Shown here: positions 15,226 to 24,036 of the stretch, in pieces
Layout of the letters: the number at the start of each line of letters is the position of its first letter
Position numbering within the stretch: position 1 is the stretch's first letter
DNA from: Io17-Chloro-G2 sp965226915
Lineage (GTDB): Bacteria > Chloroflexota > Dehalococcoidia > Lucifugimonadales > UBA3495
Direction of reading: 5' to 3'
NCBI GenBank assembly: GCA_965226915.1
Contig: CBDDEJ010000004.1
Location: 186,001 to 250,000 of the forward strand
DNA length: 64,000 nucleotides
Translations under genes and position numbers: made by a program
Notes under the pieces: generated by a model
What the model was told of the DNA's origin: nothing
The model's database searches: none
What the model saw: only the letters and a program-made list of their open reading frames with translations

Positions 15226-16772
15226 ACGGGTTTCTTCAGCTGATCGCCAGCCGAAACCCAGGCTTCTGGGACGTCCACTACGGCGGCAGTTTGAACACCA
15301 CCCTGATACCATCAGGTCCCAGATTCAACCAGCTCTTGGAGTACAACCCGGTCAATCCCACCGAGATCATCGGCGATTTGGCCGAGACTTGGTCAGTGAG
15401 CGAAGACGGTCTCACTTGGACCTTCGTCCTCCATGATGCGCAGTTCACCGACGGCAGCCAGGTCACGGCTGACGACGTGGTGTTCAGCCTGAACCGCATC
15501 ACCGAACCCGATGCTCTGCGGGCCAGGACTGGATTCCTGCGCCGGTGGGTCGAGAACGGAGCTCCCAAGGCCATCGACGAAAAGACCGTCATAGTCCCCA
15601 CCAAGTTCAAGGCAGCCACCTTCATTCCGAACCTGGCTTCCGACTACATGAAGATATATCCCATGGCTCTGGAAAGCGTGAGTCAAGACGACTTCAACTG
15701 CTGCCCGGAGAAAACCTTCGGTTCCGGTCCCTGGATGTTCAAGAAGTGGGACAAGGACGCTCAGTACTCCTACGATATGAACTCCAACTACTTCAAGGAA
15801 GGCCGTCCCTTCTTTGATGGAATCGACGTATTCATCGTCAGGGACGTCTCCCGGACCTTGGCCGCGCTCCAAGCCGGCCAGGTGGTGGGTACCTACCAGC
15901 CGGTGACCGGCGGCTATCCTCCGATCCAGATGCGCCAGGTGGAAGAGGACACTGACGGCAGGATTCGGGCATTAGTGCTCTCCGGTGTAGGCCTGCATTA
16001 CCTGTGGCTACAGATAGACGAGCCTCCCTTCGACGATCCTCGAGTCCGCCGGGCCATGTATCTGGCCATTGACCGCGAGGCGGTGGTGAAGGGCGCTCTG
16101 AAGGGCGACGGCACGCCGGGCACCTTCTTCAAGCCTGGTGTGGTCGAGTCCTTAACTGAACTTCCCGGCCTGCCGGGTTACAACCCGGACCGGTCGGTAG
16201 ACATTGCCGAAGCCAAGAGGCTGCTGACCGAAGCTGGCTACCCCGACGGGTTCAAAGTCGAAGCGACTGTGGTAACCGGCGTGAGCCAGGCCGTGATGGA
16301 GACCTTCTCGCCCCAGTTGCGAAATGACTTGGGCATCGACATCACCATCAACGCCAAAGGATTGGCCGAGTTCTACGTCGACCTTCGGGACGGCAGTTAC
16401 GCGCTGTCGATGGTGGGAACCGGCATCATTCTACAGGATCCAGGCGACATCCTGAACCAATTCTTCGACCAGGGCGTGCTTCGCAACCCGCAGGGATGGA
16501 GCGACCCCAGAGTGGATCGCCTGATCCTAGAGCAGGACGCAGCGCTTGATCCGGCAAAGCGCGCGTTGCTGTTCCGGCAGATCGTGGATGTTCTCCGGGA
16601 AGGTGAGAGCCACGTCGTCCCGGTTGACTACTATTCCTCCGGCGGCGCTATGGACTACCGGCTGAAGAACTACCACTTCCCGCCGACCATCCAGTTGGTT
16701 CACAAGTGGGACCACATATATTGGGATGAAGACGCGGTCAAGCCGCCGACGGGACGGGGCTACGTCGAGTAG
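15226..16772 (+). pseudogene. ABC transporter substrate-binding protein (family 5, peptide type), 5' end lost at insertion element
   Basis: About 515 codons of an extracellular peptide/nickel-type binding protein. It has LAETWSVSEDGLTWTF, VTADDVVFSLNRI, FGSGPWMFKKW and DDPRVRRAMYLAIDREAVV, all classic SBP family 5 signatures. The frame is already coding at the element boundary (NPGFWDVHYGGSLNT precedes the first TTG at 15291), but the signal peptide and first strand are missing and no matching 5' piece exists beyond the two insertion elements. An internal start could give a cytoplasmic, probably useless product. Two permease genes follow on the same strand. Confidence 0.85.
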
Positions 16773-16826
16773 GTTCGGGTAAAGTCCGGTCAACCTGACC
16801 AACCCAACCAATCAAAATAGCGAAGC

Positions 16827-16857
16827 ACTAGGGGCGAGACCTTGTCTCGCCCCTAGT
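16827..16857. repeat. Perfect hairpin between binding-protein and permease genes
   Basis: ACTAGGGGCGAGAC and its exact complement flank a 3-base CTT loop (14-bp stem). No T-run follows, so it looks more like a dispersed palindromic repeat or an mRNA-stability hairpin than an intrinsic terminator. It sits in the 186-bp gap of the transporter operon, where a stem could set the usual higher level of binding-protein mRNA. Confidence 0.6.
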
Positions 16858-16958
16858 AGCAACCAAACACCAGAATGTCCGGTAAACCAGCGCCCGGTTG
16901 AACATCGAACCGGTGAGAGACTAGGCCAAACTTGAAGTTGACTCCCGGGGAGGGAAAT

Positions 16959-17921
16959 ATGTCTCAATATTTCGCCAGGCGGGTACTGCTATTCATACCC
17001 ACCATCTTGCTGGCCACCATACTGGTGTTTGGCTTGTTTTGGATCGTCCCGGGAGACGCCGCGATGATGATCCTCACCGGAGACGAAGGCGACTCCGGTG
17101 GCCGCGTCACCGATGAGGACCTGGCCAAACTCAGGGCTGACTTGGGATTGGACCGGCACGTCGTTGTTCAGTACGGAGACTGGGTATGGAACCTGCTGCA
17201 AGGCGACCTGGGCACCTCCACCTGGTACCGGGTCCCGGTCCTTGATGAAATCAAAGGGAGATTCTTTATAACTATGGAATTGGCGGTATTGGCCATAGTA
17301 ATGGCCTTTATCGTCGCGGTGCCACTAGGGGTGATATCGGCGGTAAAACAGGATACTGGAGTAGACTACGCCAGCCGTGTCATAGCTCTCATTGGCGTAG
17401 CCATGCCCAATTTCTGGATTGGTATCCTGATGGTTTACGCCTTGGCCTATTTCACCGGGTGGCTGCCTCCCTTGGGTTATTCCAGCCTTTGGAGCGATCC
17501 CGGGAAGAACATGGTCCAACTCATCTTCCCCGCACCGCTGGCGTTCCACGATTTGGGTTTCACAGCCAGGGTCGCGCGGTCGGCCATGTTGGAGGTGATG
17601 CGGGAAGACTACATGAGGACTGCCCGCTCCAAGGGGTTAAAGGAGTGGACTGTCATCGGCCGCCACGGCCTCAAGAACGCCTTGCTGCCCGTGATCACCG
17701 TGTCGGGCTATCAGTTCGGACGGCTCTTGGGCGGGGTCATCATCATTGAATCGATCTTCGTGGTTCCGGGCGTCGGCACCATGCTCATCGACGCCATCAT
17801 TCACCGGGACTTTATTGTGCTACAGGCTGTGGTGTTGCTGACGGCGGCCATTGTCTTGGCGTTGAACCTGGTCATTGACCTGATGTACGGGGTTCTGGAC
17901 CCCCGGATACGCTACAACTAA
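16959..17921 (+). CDS. ABC transporter permease, DppB/OppB type
   Basis: About 320 residues with six predicted membrane helices; the first is at residues 7-30. The cytoplasmic EAA loop reads DYMRTARSKGLKEWTVIGRHGLKN-like and touches the ATPase. The C-terminus ends DLMYGVLDPRIRYN, typical of DppB. It forms half of the channel of a peptide, nickel or similar importer. The ATG at 16959 is chosen over an upstream TTG because GGGGAGGG lies about 5 bases before it. The next permease follows after 40 bases. ATP-binding subunits (DppD/DppF) are not in the window, so the importer would need ATPases encoded elsewhere. Confidence 0.92.
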   Translation: MSQYFARRVLLFIPTILLATILVFGLFWIVPGDAAMMILTGDEGDSGGRVTDEDLAKLRADLGLDRHVVVQYGDWVWNLLQGDLGTSTWYRVPVLDEIKGRFFITMELAVLAIVMAFIVAVPLGVISAVKQDTGVDYASRVIALIGVAMPNFWIGILMVYALAYFTGWLPPLGYSSLWSDPGKNMVQLIFPAPLAFHDLGFTARVARSAMLEVMREDYMRTARSKGLKEWTVIGRHGLKNALLPVITVSGYQFGRLLGGVIIIESIFVVPGVGTMLIDAIIHRDFIVLQAVVLLTAAIVLALNLVIDLMYGVLDPRIRYN

Positions 17922-17961
17922 GGCAGCGAGACCTTAGGAAAACGGGTAAGGTGAAATAGAA

Positions 17962-18876
17962 ATGATTAATCGCGAACAGGTGCAGATCCAACGCGGAGCA
18001 GTCGCCGCCCCTGGCATATTGGACCACGGGCGAGATGCGATGCGGTCGGTGACGCGGTTCTCCAAATCCAAACCGCTGGGCGCCATCGGCGGCGCCATCG
18101 TAGTTGCGCTGGTATTCGTGGCCATCTTCGCAGGCCAAATCACCTCTCTCGATCCGCGGGATGTCTTCGTTGAATCAGTCCACACCGCCCCGGGTTCTGA
18201 GTTCTGGCTGGGCACCGACCACATAGGCCGCGATTTGTTTAGCAGGATGGTCTATGGGGCGCGCATCTCCCTGTACGTGGGCTTGGGCAGCGTGCTGATC
18301 GGCATTACCTTGGGATTCGTCATTGGCATCGTCAGCACGTACGTCGGCGGCAAAATGGATATGGTCATTCAACGTTTCGTGGACGCTCTCATGTCCCTGC
18401 CTGGACTGATCATCGCCCTGGCCATCATCGCCGTGCTTGGGTCATCATTGAATAACGTGATCATCGCAATCGTGATCGGGTTGTTGGCGCCCGTGATCCG
18501 GACCGTGAGGTCCCAGGTGCTGTCTCTGAAGGAACTGGACTACGTGCTTGCAGCCCGAGCCGTGGGCGCCACCAGCAAGCGAATCGTTTTCCGGCACATA
18601 GCACCCAACTGTTTCGCCACCTACCTGATCCTTGCTTCCTACTACCTGGGATTCGCCATCATCATCGAAGCTTCCTTGAGCTTCCTTGGCGTGGGCGCTC
18701 CCCCGGACGTGCCCAGTTGGGGAGGCATCTTGACCCAGGCGACCAGGGAGCACGTTAAGACTGCCCCTTGGGTTGGCCTCTTCCCAGGCATGACTATCTT
18801 CGTTGTGGTGCTTGGATTCAACCTTCTGGGCGACGCCCTGCGGGACGTCTTTGATCCCAAACTCAGGGGCCGTTAA
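17962..18876 (+). CDS. ABC transporter permease, DppC/OppC type
   Basis: A 304-residue permease. A cytoplasmic N-terminal tail of about 45 residues comes before the first helix, as is usual for DppC. Then come the LGTDHIGRDLFSRMVYGAR signature, GFVIGIVSTYVGG, and the EAA loop with LDYVLAARAVGATSKRI. The C-terminus reads GFNLLGDALRDVFDPKLRGR, a hallmark of the family. It pairs with the preceding DppB-type permease to form the importer channel. AAGGTG lies upstream of the ATG. No ATPase gene follows; the next 400 bases are non-coding and the operon seems to stop here. Confidence 0.92.
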   Translation: MINREQVQIQRGAVAAPGILDHGRDAMRSVTRFSKSKPLGAIGGAIVVALVFVAIFAGQITSLDPRDVFVESVHTAPGSEFWLGTDHIGRDLFSRMVYGARISLYVGLGSVLIGITLGFVIGIVSTYVGGKMDMVIQRFVDALMSLPGLIIALAIIAVLGSSLNNVIIAIVIGLLAPVIRTVRSQVLSLKELDYVLAARAVGATSKRIVFRHIAPNCFATYLILASYYLGFAIIIEASLSFLGVGAPPDVPSWGGILTQATREHVKTAPWVGLFPGMTIFVVVLGFNLLGDALRDVFDPKLRGR

Positions 18877-19287
18877 CCGGTTCCCAGATCATCCTGACGG
18901 TCCAGCAACGTACAGGCTGGGCCGCCTTGACAGGGATTTCCGAAACAAAGGACTGGGCTTAACACCCGGTTCTTTGTTGGGTTAGGCGATCCACCAAATG
19001 CCTCAAAGGCGAACACAATGAGTTGGCGCAGGCAAGCGGCGATTCACCCTCTGTATTGGCGGGTAAGGGCGCCCATATCCGCTTGACCTCATTGTGCATT
19101 GCTAGCCCTGCCCGCTCCACAAAAATCTCAACGTCTCTAATCCATTAGTGGGCAACCCTAATTTCTCCGTCATTTTTATTCCACGAAACTCACCGAAATG
19201 TCTTCATTTCCCGACGGTGGAAATCACCTGGGAGTAATAGTGTTGTCAAAAGGTTATTTACTGACTTCAGATACGAGAGGCGGCAAT
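18877..19287. other. 411-bp intergenic stretch with an inverted repeat
   Basis: No gene is supported. An imperfect inverted repeat at 18944-18978 (AACAAAG...CTTTGTT, extended by ACTGGG/CCCGGT) may end transcription of the permease operon; no long T-run follows it. The rest is featureless to the eye. Confidence 0.4.
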
Positions 19288-19551
19288 ATGACCAAAGTAT
19301 TGTTGATCGAACCTGATAACGGCCCCGGGGGCCTGTCCCCAGCCCTTCAAGGCGCCGGGTTTACCGTTTTCAAGGAGATACAGAGCAGCGACGGTTTGCG
19401 GACCGCCGTAGTTGAGGAGCCTCGGATAATCATCGTGGACGAGAACATGCCGCCCATCGATGGAATGGAGTTGATGTCGCTGCTGAAGAGTTACACCGAC
19501 TCACTAATCATGGTCAAATGCGAGGACGGGACCCCGTTGCGCTCGTATTGA
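19288..19551 (+). CDS. Response-regulator receiver domain, truncated
   Basis: An 87-residue protein. It starts like a CheY-type receiver: MTKVLLIEPDNG supplies the acidic residue near the N-terminus and IIIVDENMPPIDGMELM holds the phospho-acceptor Asp near residue 52. It stops after the fourth strand (SLIMVKCEDGT), about 35 residues before a full receiver would end, so the conserved Lys and the last helix-strand-helix are missing. AGAGGCGG precedes the ATG. It is probably a decayed gene; the following sequence is rich in other remnants. If expressed it is unlikely to fold as a normal switch. Confidence 0.6.
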   Translation: MTKVLLIEPDNGPGGLSPALQGAGFTVFKEIQSSDGLRTAVVEEPRIIIVDENMPPIDGMELMSLLKSYTDSLIMVKCEDGTPLRSY

Positions 19552-19621
19552 CAGTGGCGCCGGCAAACGCTCAACCGGTTGACGCACAGGCATCACTTTT
19601 GGTCAGCGGGCTCCTGTTGCG

Positions 19622-19649
19622 ATCTCCGGCCGATTATTCTCCGGCCTAG
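19622..19649. repeat. 28-bp direct repeat, copy 1
   Basis: The sequence beginning ATCTCCGGCCGATTAT and ending CCGGCCTAG occurs here and again, identical over 28 bases, at 19957-19984. The two copies bracket the IS630 transposase remnant. Each contains two self-complementary CCGGCC blocks. Confidence 0.8.
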
Positions 19650-19655
19650 TAGTCA

Positions 19656-19956
19656 TCAGTGTTGGATTGACGGGTAGAGGGACTTCAGTTTGTGCGCGCA
19701 TCCCGGCACCCGTATTGCGTCCTGGTTGCGCTGTTGCTGCCACGCTCCCACCTCCCGCCGCAGGACCGGGAATACGGCGGTCCAGGCATTGTCGAACCAT
19801 CACCCCGATTTCAATCTCGGCCATATCCAGCCAACTCCCATCTCCAACCGTTCGGCGATGCGCCGCGCTTCGGCAGGTTCAAATTCCTCGTACAACGAGG
19901 ACGGGTGGTGGGTGTTCAAGTTGTCCATCACCAGCCAATCCGGTCTTTGTGCGGGT
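19656..19956 (-). pseudogene. IS630-family transposase remnant
   Basis: The minus strand gives the C-terminal third of an IS630 DDE transposase in at least two frames: DWLVMDNLNTHHPSSLYE with the second catalytic Asp, EPAEARRIAERLEM, then after a frameshift MAEIEIGVMVRQCLDRRIP with the Glu, then after another shift REVGAWQQQRNQDA and KLKSLYPSIQH followed by a stop. The N-terminal two thirds are missing. It is a dead fragment, unrelated in sequence to the IS630-type element at 40.5 kb as far as can be judged by eye. Confidence 0.8.
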
Positions 19957-19984
19957 ATCTCCGGCCGATTATTCTCCGGCCTAG
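19957..19984. repeat. 28-bp direct repeat, copy 2
   Basis: Identical over 28 bases to 19622-19649. The spacing of 335 bases and the remnant in between suggest duplication of a short segment or slipped repair during element loss. It is far longer than the TA duplication that IS630 elements make. Confidence 0.8.
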
Positions 19985-20259
19985 GTCTTAAGAAGGAATC
20001 CAAGTTGGCTCGCCGATGCCGCCTTGGGCAGCAAAGCTCGAAGAGTCCCGGATGCTTACCCGGTGGACGGTTCTATCCCAACAAAAGATCACCCTTTTGG
20101 CGCCATAAATCACCCTAGTGGGCGATATCCTCCCGCGAAACCGGTAACTAAACTGGATGGGTAAAGATGGTTTCATAGGGAGCAGCAGTCCATAGGCGCC
20201 AACGCTTCAGGCCTCCAGGTAGCGCCAGATACAGAAGCTTCGGCGAAACGGAGTTAAAG

Positions 20260-20496
20260 ATGACAACATCACTAGCGTCTATCAGGAACACCGGGGCCGT
20301 AGCCGACCCGGTCATCAGCCCTGCGGACATCGAGGATGCATTGACAGTCTTGGTCCCGGTGGAAGGGCTAGGCCAGCAATTGACCGAGAGACTGACCGAA
20401 GAGACTGGCTCTCACGAAGAGTGGCCTCATTCCTACCAGTTTTGGAAGGTCGCTATCGCCAAAATTGATGCCGCCAAAACCAATCGCGGAGAATAA
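20260..20496 (+). CDS. Small hypothetical protein (78 aa)
   Basis: Not recognised. It is soluble and acidic in the middle (TERLTEETGSHEEWPHSYQFW), with no signal peptide or membrane helix. GGAG lies 6 bases before the ATG, and a strong intrinsic terminator follows 85 bases after the stop, which together make a real transcription unit likely. No neighbour hints at a role. Confidence 0.5.
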   Translation: MTTSLASIRNTGAVADPVISPADIEDALTVLVPVEGLGQQLTERLTEETGSHEEWPHSYQFWKVAIAKIDAAKTNRGE

Positions 20497-20581
20497 AGTG
20501 CGCCAGGCGGCTCCCCGCGCCAGCTAGCACATTCCGCCTGACCTTACAACTCGATTCAAGAAACGATTCAAGAAACGATAG

Positions 20582-20612
20582 GCCCCGGGATTCACCCGGG
20601 GCTTTCTTTTTT
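20582..20612 (+). terminator. Intrinsic terminator
   Basis: A perfect 8-bp GC stem (GCCCCGGG / CCCGGGGC) with a 5-base ATTCA loop is followed by TTTCTTTTTT. It ends the unit of the small gene at 20260-20496. Just upstream the 12-mer GATTCAAGAAAC is repeated twice in tandem (20553-20576). Confidence 0.88.
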
Positions 20613-20945
20613 GCACGTCTGCCCACCGCAAACCATAGATGTCGAGACAAACCAGACGGTCGCAGTAATACCTGGCAAACCACCGGTGCTCAATCACAGG
20701 AAGTGGGCGGGGTTGCTGATCAATATGGTGGGATCGCGGTCGAGAAGACATGGCGTTCAGCCATTGGAACCATCGGCTCCGGTTAATGGGATCCGAACCC
20801 GGATAAGGAATTAGGCCTGGAGTCGTGCGGGTTACCTGGGATTGCAATGCCGGTTTCAGATTCGAACCGCGAAACCTATACGTGGCGGCCAGATAGGGCC
20901 CGCGTCGTTCAAAAATGGCGGCGGCGGATTATCTTCGCCCGGGGC
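20613..20945. other. 333-bp stretch without a supported gene
   Basis: Open frames on both strands here lack a credible start and show no recognisable protein pattern. No repeats, hairpins or promoters of note were seen. Confidence 0.4.
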
Positions 20946-21311
20946 CTAGCTAACCGAGCAACTATCAACGATATCCTCGTTGGAATCATCTTGTCCCTTA
21001 TCACAATATGGAGGCCTGCCGTATTCGTCGTAAACGAACCACGACTCTGTAATCGATGGGGAGTCAATATCATTATTGTCGTTGGCTACTTCGATTATCC
21101 AATATCCGTCCTCTTTAGTGTCCACGCTAATGACGGCGTCACTTCTGGTCAGCCAGAAAATGAACCGTTGATTCGTTATAGCATGAGTCGTGGCATCGAG
21201 AGACTTGTCAAATTCAAGAAACATTTGGTGCGCGAAGTAGTTGTTTAATCTTCCAATGGCCTCGTCTTCGCTCAATCGTGCACCGCTGGTTCGCGTCACA
21301 GTGGGCGCCAA
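20946..21311 (-). CDS. Hypothetical protein, probably the C-terminal part of a broken gene
   Basis: A 121-codon frame with natural-looking composition: LSEDEAIGRLNNYFAHQ, then alternating strands (NQRFIFWLTRSDAVISV, DGYWIIEVANDNND, SWFVYDEYGR). The same frame is open for about 40 more codons upstream as a Pro/Ala-rich linker (IAPPAAPEPIPEAVDK), but without an ATG or GTG, and a stop lies at about 21450. The linker resembles the one in the frameshifted gene just upstream (21481-21971), so both may be pieces of one secreted protein. The TTG at 21311 is only a default start. Function unknown. Confidence 0.45.
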   Translation of the reverse strand: MAPTVTRTSGARLSEDEAIGRLNNYFAHQMFLEFDKSLDATTHAITNQRFIFWLTRSDAVISVDTKEDGYWIIEVANDNNDIDSPSITESWFVYDEYGRPPYCDKGQDDSNEDIVDSCSVS

Positions 21312-21480
21312 TGCCGGTTCTGCCCGTGCCGACTTGTCAACTGCCTCAGGGATTGGCTCGGGCGCGGCAGGCGGGGCAATAGACCTAGAAGTCTGGCCGG
21401 AAAGCCATTGACCGGGTTTCGCGCTACGCCAGACAGACGTATTATAGTCTTATGTGGCATGATAGTATCTGTAATATGGT

Positions 21481-21971
21481 TCAAGAACCCACTGTTACAT
21501 CGACAATCGTCGCTGAGAAAACGACGGCTTGGGGAGAATCGGGGTTTCCGTCCGAGTTTCTAGGCGTTGGGGCGGGAGTTGGCAGCGGCGCCGGAGGTGC
21601 GGCCGATGATTGCGCCGCCAGCGCAGCCTCCACCGCCGCGGTTATAGTCGCTTGGATATCTGGGGAGGCCGGAGGAACAGGTTCCGGCGAAACGTGGGCG
21701 CCGGCGCTCGAGGCGCCTTTGAAACAGGTGTCCGCGCGGCCCGTCTCTTGGCCATTATCTCGCTCACCTGCGCCTCGGCATTAACTTGTACGCGGGCGGC
21801 CGGCCGAGGATCATTCGCCCTGACGATGTTGCCCAGCGCTTTCTGGCGGTCAGCCTCGCTCCCGTACAAAACACTAAGCCATGAACTATCCGATTGCTGA
21901 AACCAAGCCGCCAAGGTAGAGCCAATAACGGCCAGCACAACGACGGCTGATATTAACGCAAACCTCTTCAT
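21481..21971 (-). pseudogene. Secreted or membrane-anchored protein, frameshifted
   Basis: It starts at an ATG (21971) behind GAGGGG with a clear signal sequence (MKRFALISAVVVLAVIGSTL). It continues through LYGSEADRQKALGNIV and QVSEIMAKRRAA to about 21710. The original frame then runs into a stop at 21642, while the neighbouring frame picks up PASPDIQATITAAVEAALAA and a Pro/Ala linker (PPAPLPTPAPTP) to a stop at 21481. The reading therefore changes by one base near 21690-21720. The natural continuation may be the frame at 20946-21440. Function unknown; the Pro/Ala linker suggests an exported multi-domain protein. Confidence 0.55.
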
Positions 21972-21995
21972 CCAAGCCCCTCTCGTTATATGTCG

Positions 21996-22031
21996 CCAAC
22001 ACTGGCAACACTGGCAACACTGGCAACACTG
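21996..22031. repeat. 9-bp minisatellite (CAACACTGG, about 4 units)
   Basis: The unit CAACACTGG/GCAACACTG repeats almost perfectly four times, 25 bases upstream of the start of the minus-strand signal-peptide gene. Because it lies in the likely promoter or leader, changes in copy number could alter spacing there. Confidence 0.7.
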
Positions 22032-22255
22032 CACGAATAGTCACCCGGTAATCTTCGAACATCTGAATCGGAAACGGAATGCCAATTTGGCACCAAATCA
22101 GTATATTTTAAGTGCCGATTTGTTGTACAAGCACTTGGCCGAGGTTGCGATTTATATCTGGGACAACTAGTCAAGTGAGGTAACTACCCTTAGAATACGG
22201 ACAGTTGTTTGTCTCCTAGCGGATTCAAATGACACCCCATTATTAAGGAGAAAAC

Positions 22256-23314
22256 ATGCAGTTTGGAATGTTCGGGAGCGCCCAAGCGCGGCGGGGAGGC
22301 CCCAGCGACGATAGCGGCGCGGGATTTCGGGAATTCGTAGACCGTAATATTGAAGCGGAGGCGCTGGGCTACCACAGCACATTTCTGGTCGAGCATCACT
22401 TCACTGGCTTTGGCCAGGTTTCCGCGACACTGAATCTGCTGACCTGGATTGGGGCCCGGACCAAAACGTTGCGCCTTGGCACCGCGGTCTTGGTGCTTCC
22501 ATGGCACAACCCGGTCCTGCTGGCCGAACAGATCGCCACCCTCGACCTCCTGTCGGACGGACGAGTCGACGCTGGGATTGGAAAGGGGTACCGTCTAAAA
22601 GAATTCGACGGGTTCTCCATATCGCCGGAAGAGGCGGATGCCCGGTTTGACGAATGCCTGGAGGTCATGACTACGGCTTGGAAATCAGAAACTCCATGGT
22701 CGCACCACGGAACCTATTGGAAGTTCGACGATGTGGTGGTGGAGCCTCCCAGCGCCCAACAGCCGCACCCGCCTCTGTGGATGGGCGCGGGCAGCCCGTC
22801 ATCCGTCAAACAAGTGGCGGCATTGGGGTTCAACCTGCTGTTGGGTCAATTTGATTCGTTTGAAACGATCACTGAGTTGATTTCCATTTTCAAGGCGGAA
22901 GTCGAGGCACGTGGCCGCGTTTTTGATCCAATGACTGCCGCGGTGGCTCGGTCCGTCAATATCGTCGACTCGGCAGCTGAGTACGAACAAGCGCTGGAGA
23001 CCCGCATCGCAGGGCGGCGCCGGACCCAGGGCTTGGCCAACCGGCCAAACTTTCAAGATACCCGGGAAGCAGCCGAGGCAGGGACCCTTTATGGATCGCC
23101 GGATGAGATCAGCGTCAAACTCCAAGGGCTCCGCGACGCCGGAGTCGAATACGTGCTGCTCAACAGCCCGGGTGGAATCTCAACACTGCGCCGGTTTGCC
23201 CAAGACGTCAAACCCGCATTTGCCGGCAGGCACTCCAAAATCTTTAGCCGGAAGGCTGCGGACCCGGCTTCCATTCGTCTCCAGGCCCAGACAATGCGGC
23301 CTGAAAGTCGGTGA
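22256..23314 (+). CDS. LLM-class (luciferase-like) flavin-dependent oxidoreductase
   Basis: A 352-residue TIM-barrel oxidoreductase of the bacterial luciferase-like family, which uses reduced FMN or F420. Marks are the AEALGYHSTFLVEHHF motif near residue 40, RLGTAVLVLPWHNPVLLAEQ, then the ISDGRVD-type LLSDGRVDAGIGKGY, and a late LYGSPDEISVKL. The substrate cannot be read from sequence; relatives oxygenate sulfonates, alkanes, nitrilotriacetate or steroids. AAGGAG lies 6 bases before the ATG. It is a single-gene unit whose 3' end overlaps the converging small gene at 23244-23567 by about 70 bases. A second LLM gene is at 31248-32291. Confidence 0.9.
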   Translation: MQFGMFGSAQARRGGPSDDSGAGFREFVDRNIEAEALGYHSTFLVEHHFTGFGQVSATLNLLTWIGARTKTLRLGTAVLVLPWHNPVLLAEQIATLDLLSDGRVDAGIGKGYRLKEFDGFSISPEEADARFDECLEVMTTAWKSETPWSHHGTYWKFDDVVVEPPSAQQPHPPLWMGAGSPSSVKQVAALGFNLLLGQFDSFETITELISIFKAEVEARGRVFDPMTAAVARSVNIVDSAAEYEQALETRIAGRRRTQGLANRPNFQDTREAAEAGTLYGSPDEISVKLQGLRDAGVEYVLLNSPGGISTLRRFAQDVKPAFAGRHSKIFSRKAADPASIRLQAQTMRPESR

Positions 23315-23567
23315 TTAGGAGGTCTGCCGCCTTGCTGGATAGTCCGAAAGGTTTTCGGCTGGTTTTGGGCGCGACCAGGTAATTCCAAAAAGCGAACCAC
23401 ACCCGGTCGAAGTCCTGCTTAGTACTGCTTCTCAGTGCGGCCGGAAGGTATTGCCCGACAAACCGGTCCACCATATGCCCGGCGCCTGCAGGGTCACCAG
23501 AGAGTTCGCGTTGCTTCGATGCGATCCCAAGCCAAAACGCGTGGTCGAAAAGCTGTTCCTCATCCAT
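23244..23567 (-). CDS. Hypothetical protein (107 aa) converging on the LLM gene
   Basis: Not recognised. The sequence MDEEQLFDHAFWLGIA, GHMVDRFVGQYLPAAL and DFDRVWFAFWNYLVAP reads like an alpha-helical soluble protein. It overlaps the end of the convergent LLM gene by 71 bases, which is unusual and lowers confidence. No strong ribosome-binding site was found before the ATG at 23567; an in-frame GTG lies two codons earlier. Confidence 0.45.
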   Translation of the reverse strand: MDEEQLFDHAFWLGIASKQRELSGDPAGAGHMVDRFVGQYLPAALRSSTKQDFDRVWFAFWNYLVAPKTSRKPFGLSSKAADLLITDFQAALSGPGDEWKPGPQPSG

Positions 23568-24036
23568 ACCCACTAGGCTAACAGGAATGGCGTCACGGTG
23601 ACCATTGACACATCCAATCGGGCGTTGTGAACTCGTCGTGCCGCATCGCCCCAGGAATGGCGGAAACCGTCAACGGCGATGTCGACCCCATCAGCTGTCA
23701 TAGGAATAGTAAAAAATCCGGCATTGAAGCCCGGCGATTCAGTCGCCAAACTCCCTAACGAGGGTCGGCGAACCAAATCAAATTGCAGCGCACTCCAATC
23801 GTGGTCTCATGAAGAGATACGACCGGGTCTGCAGTGGCGAATCAATACGCTCCAGTAGATCCACCGATAGACCCACCGATAGACCCACCGATAGACCCGC
23901 CGGTAGACCCGCCGGTAGACCCACCGATAGACCCGCCGGTAGACCCACCAGTAGACCCACCAGTAGACCCAATGGAAGCCCGTCCGGTATATTTACCTGG
24001 GGCCGCACCGACCAAAAGAAAGGGAGAATTAACTCA
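23568..24036. other. Intergenic stretch containing the 12-bp minisatellite
   Basis: Apart from the tandem repeat described separately (23855-23970) no gene is supported. A 67-codon minus-strand frame at 23573-23776 has no recognisable feature. Confidence 0.4.
23855..23970. repeat. 12-bp minisatellite (RTAGACCCRCCR, nearly 10 units)
   Basis: Units such as GTAGACCCACCG and ATAGACCCGCCG follow each other head to tail with only A/G changes at three positions. The array ends about 65 bases before the start of the Eis-like acetyltransferase. A length of 12 leaves every reading frame open: one frame would give T-D-R-P, another P-I/V-D-P repeats. I treat it as non-coding because the downstream gene has its own ribosome-binding site. 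Confidence 0.9.

Noticed and set aside
20524..20847. Minus-strand frame of 107 codons
   Set aside because: It runs through the intrinsic terminator at 20582-20612 and shows no protein-like pattern.
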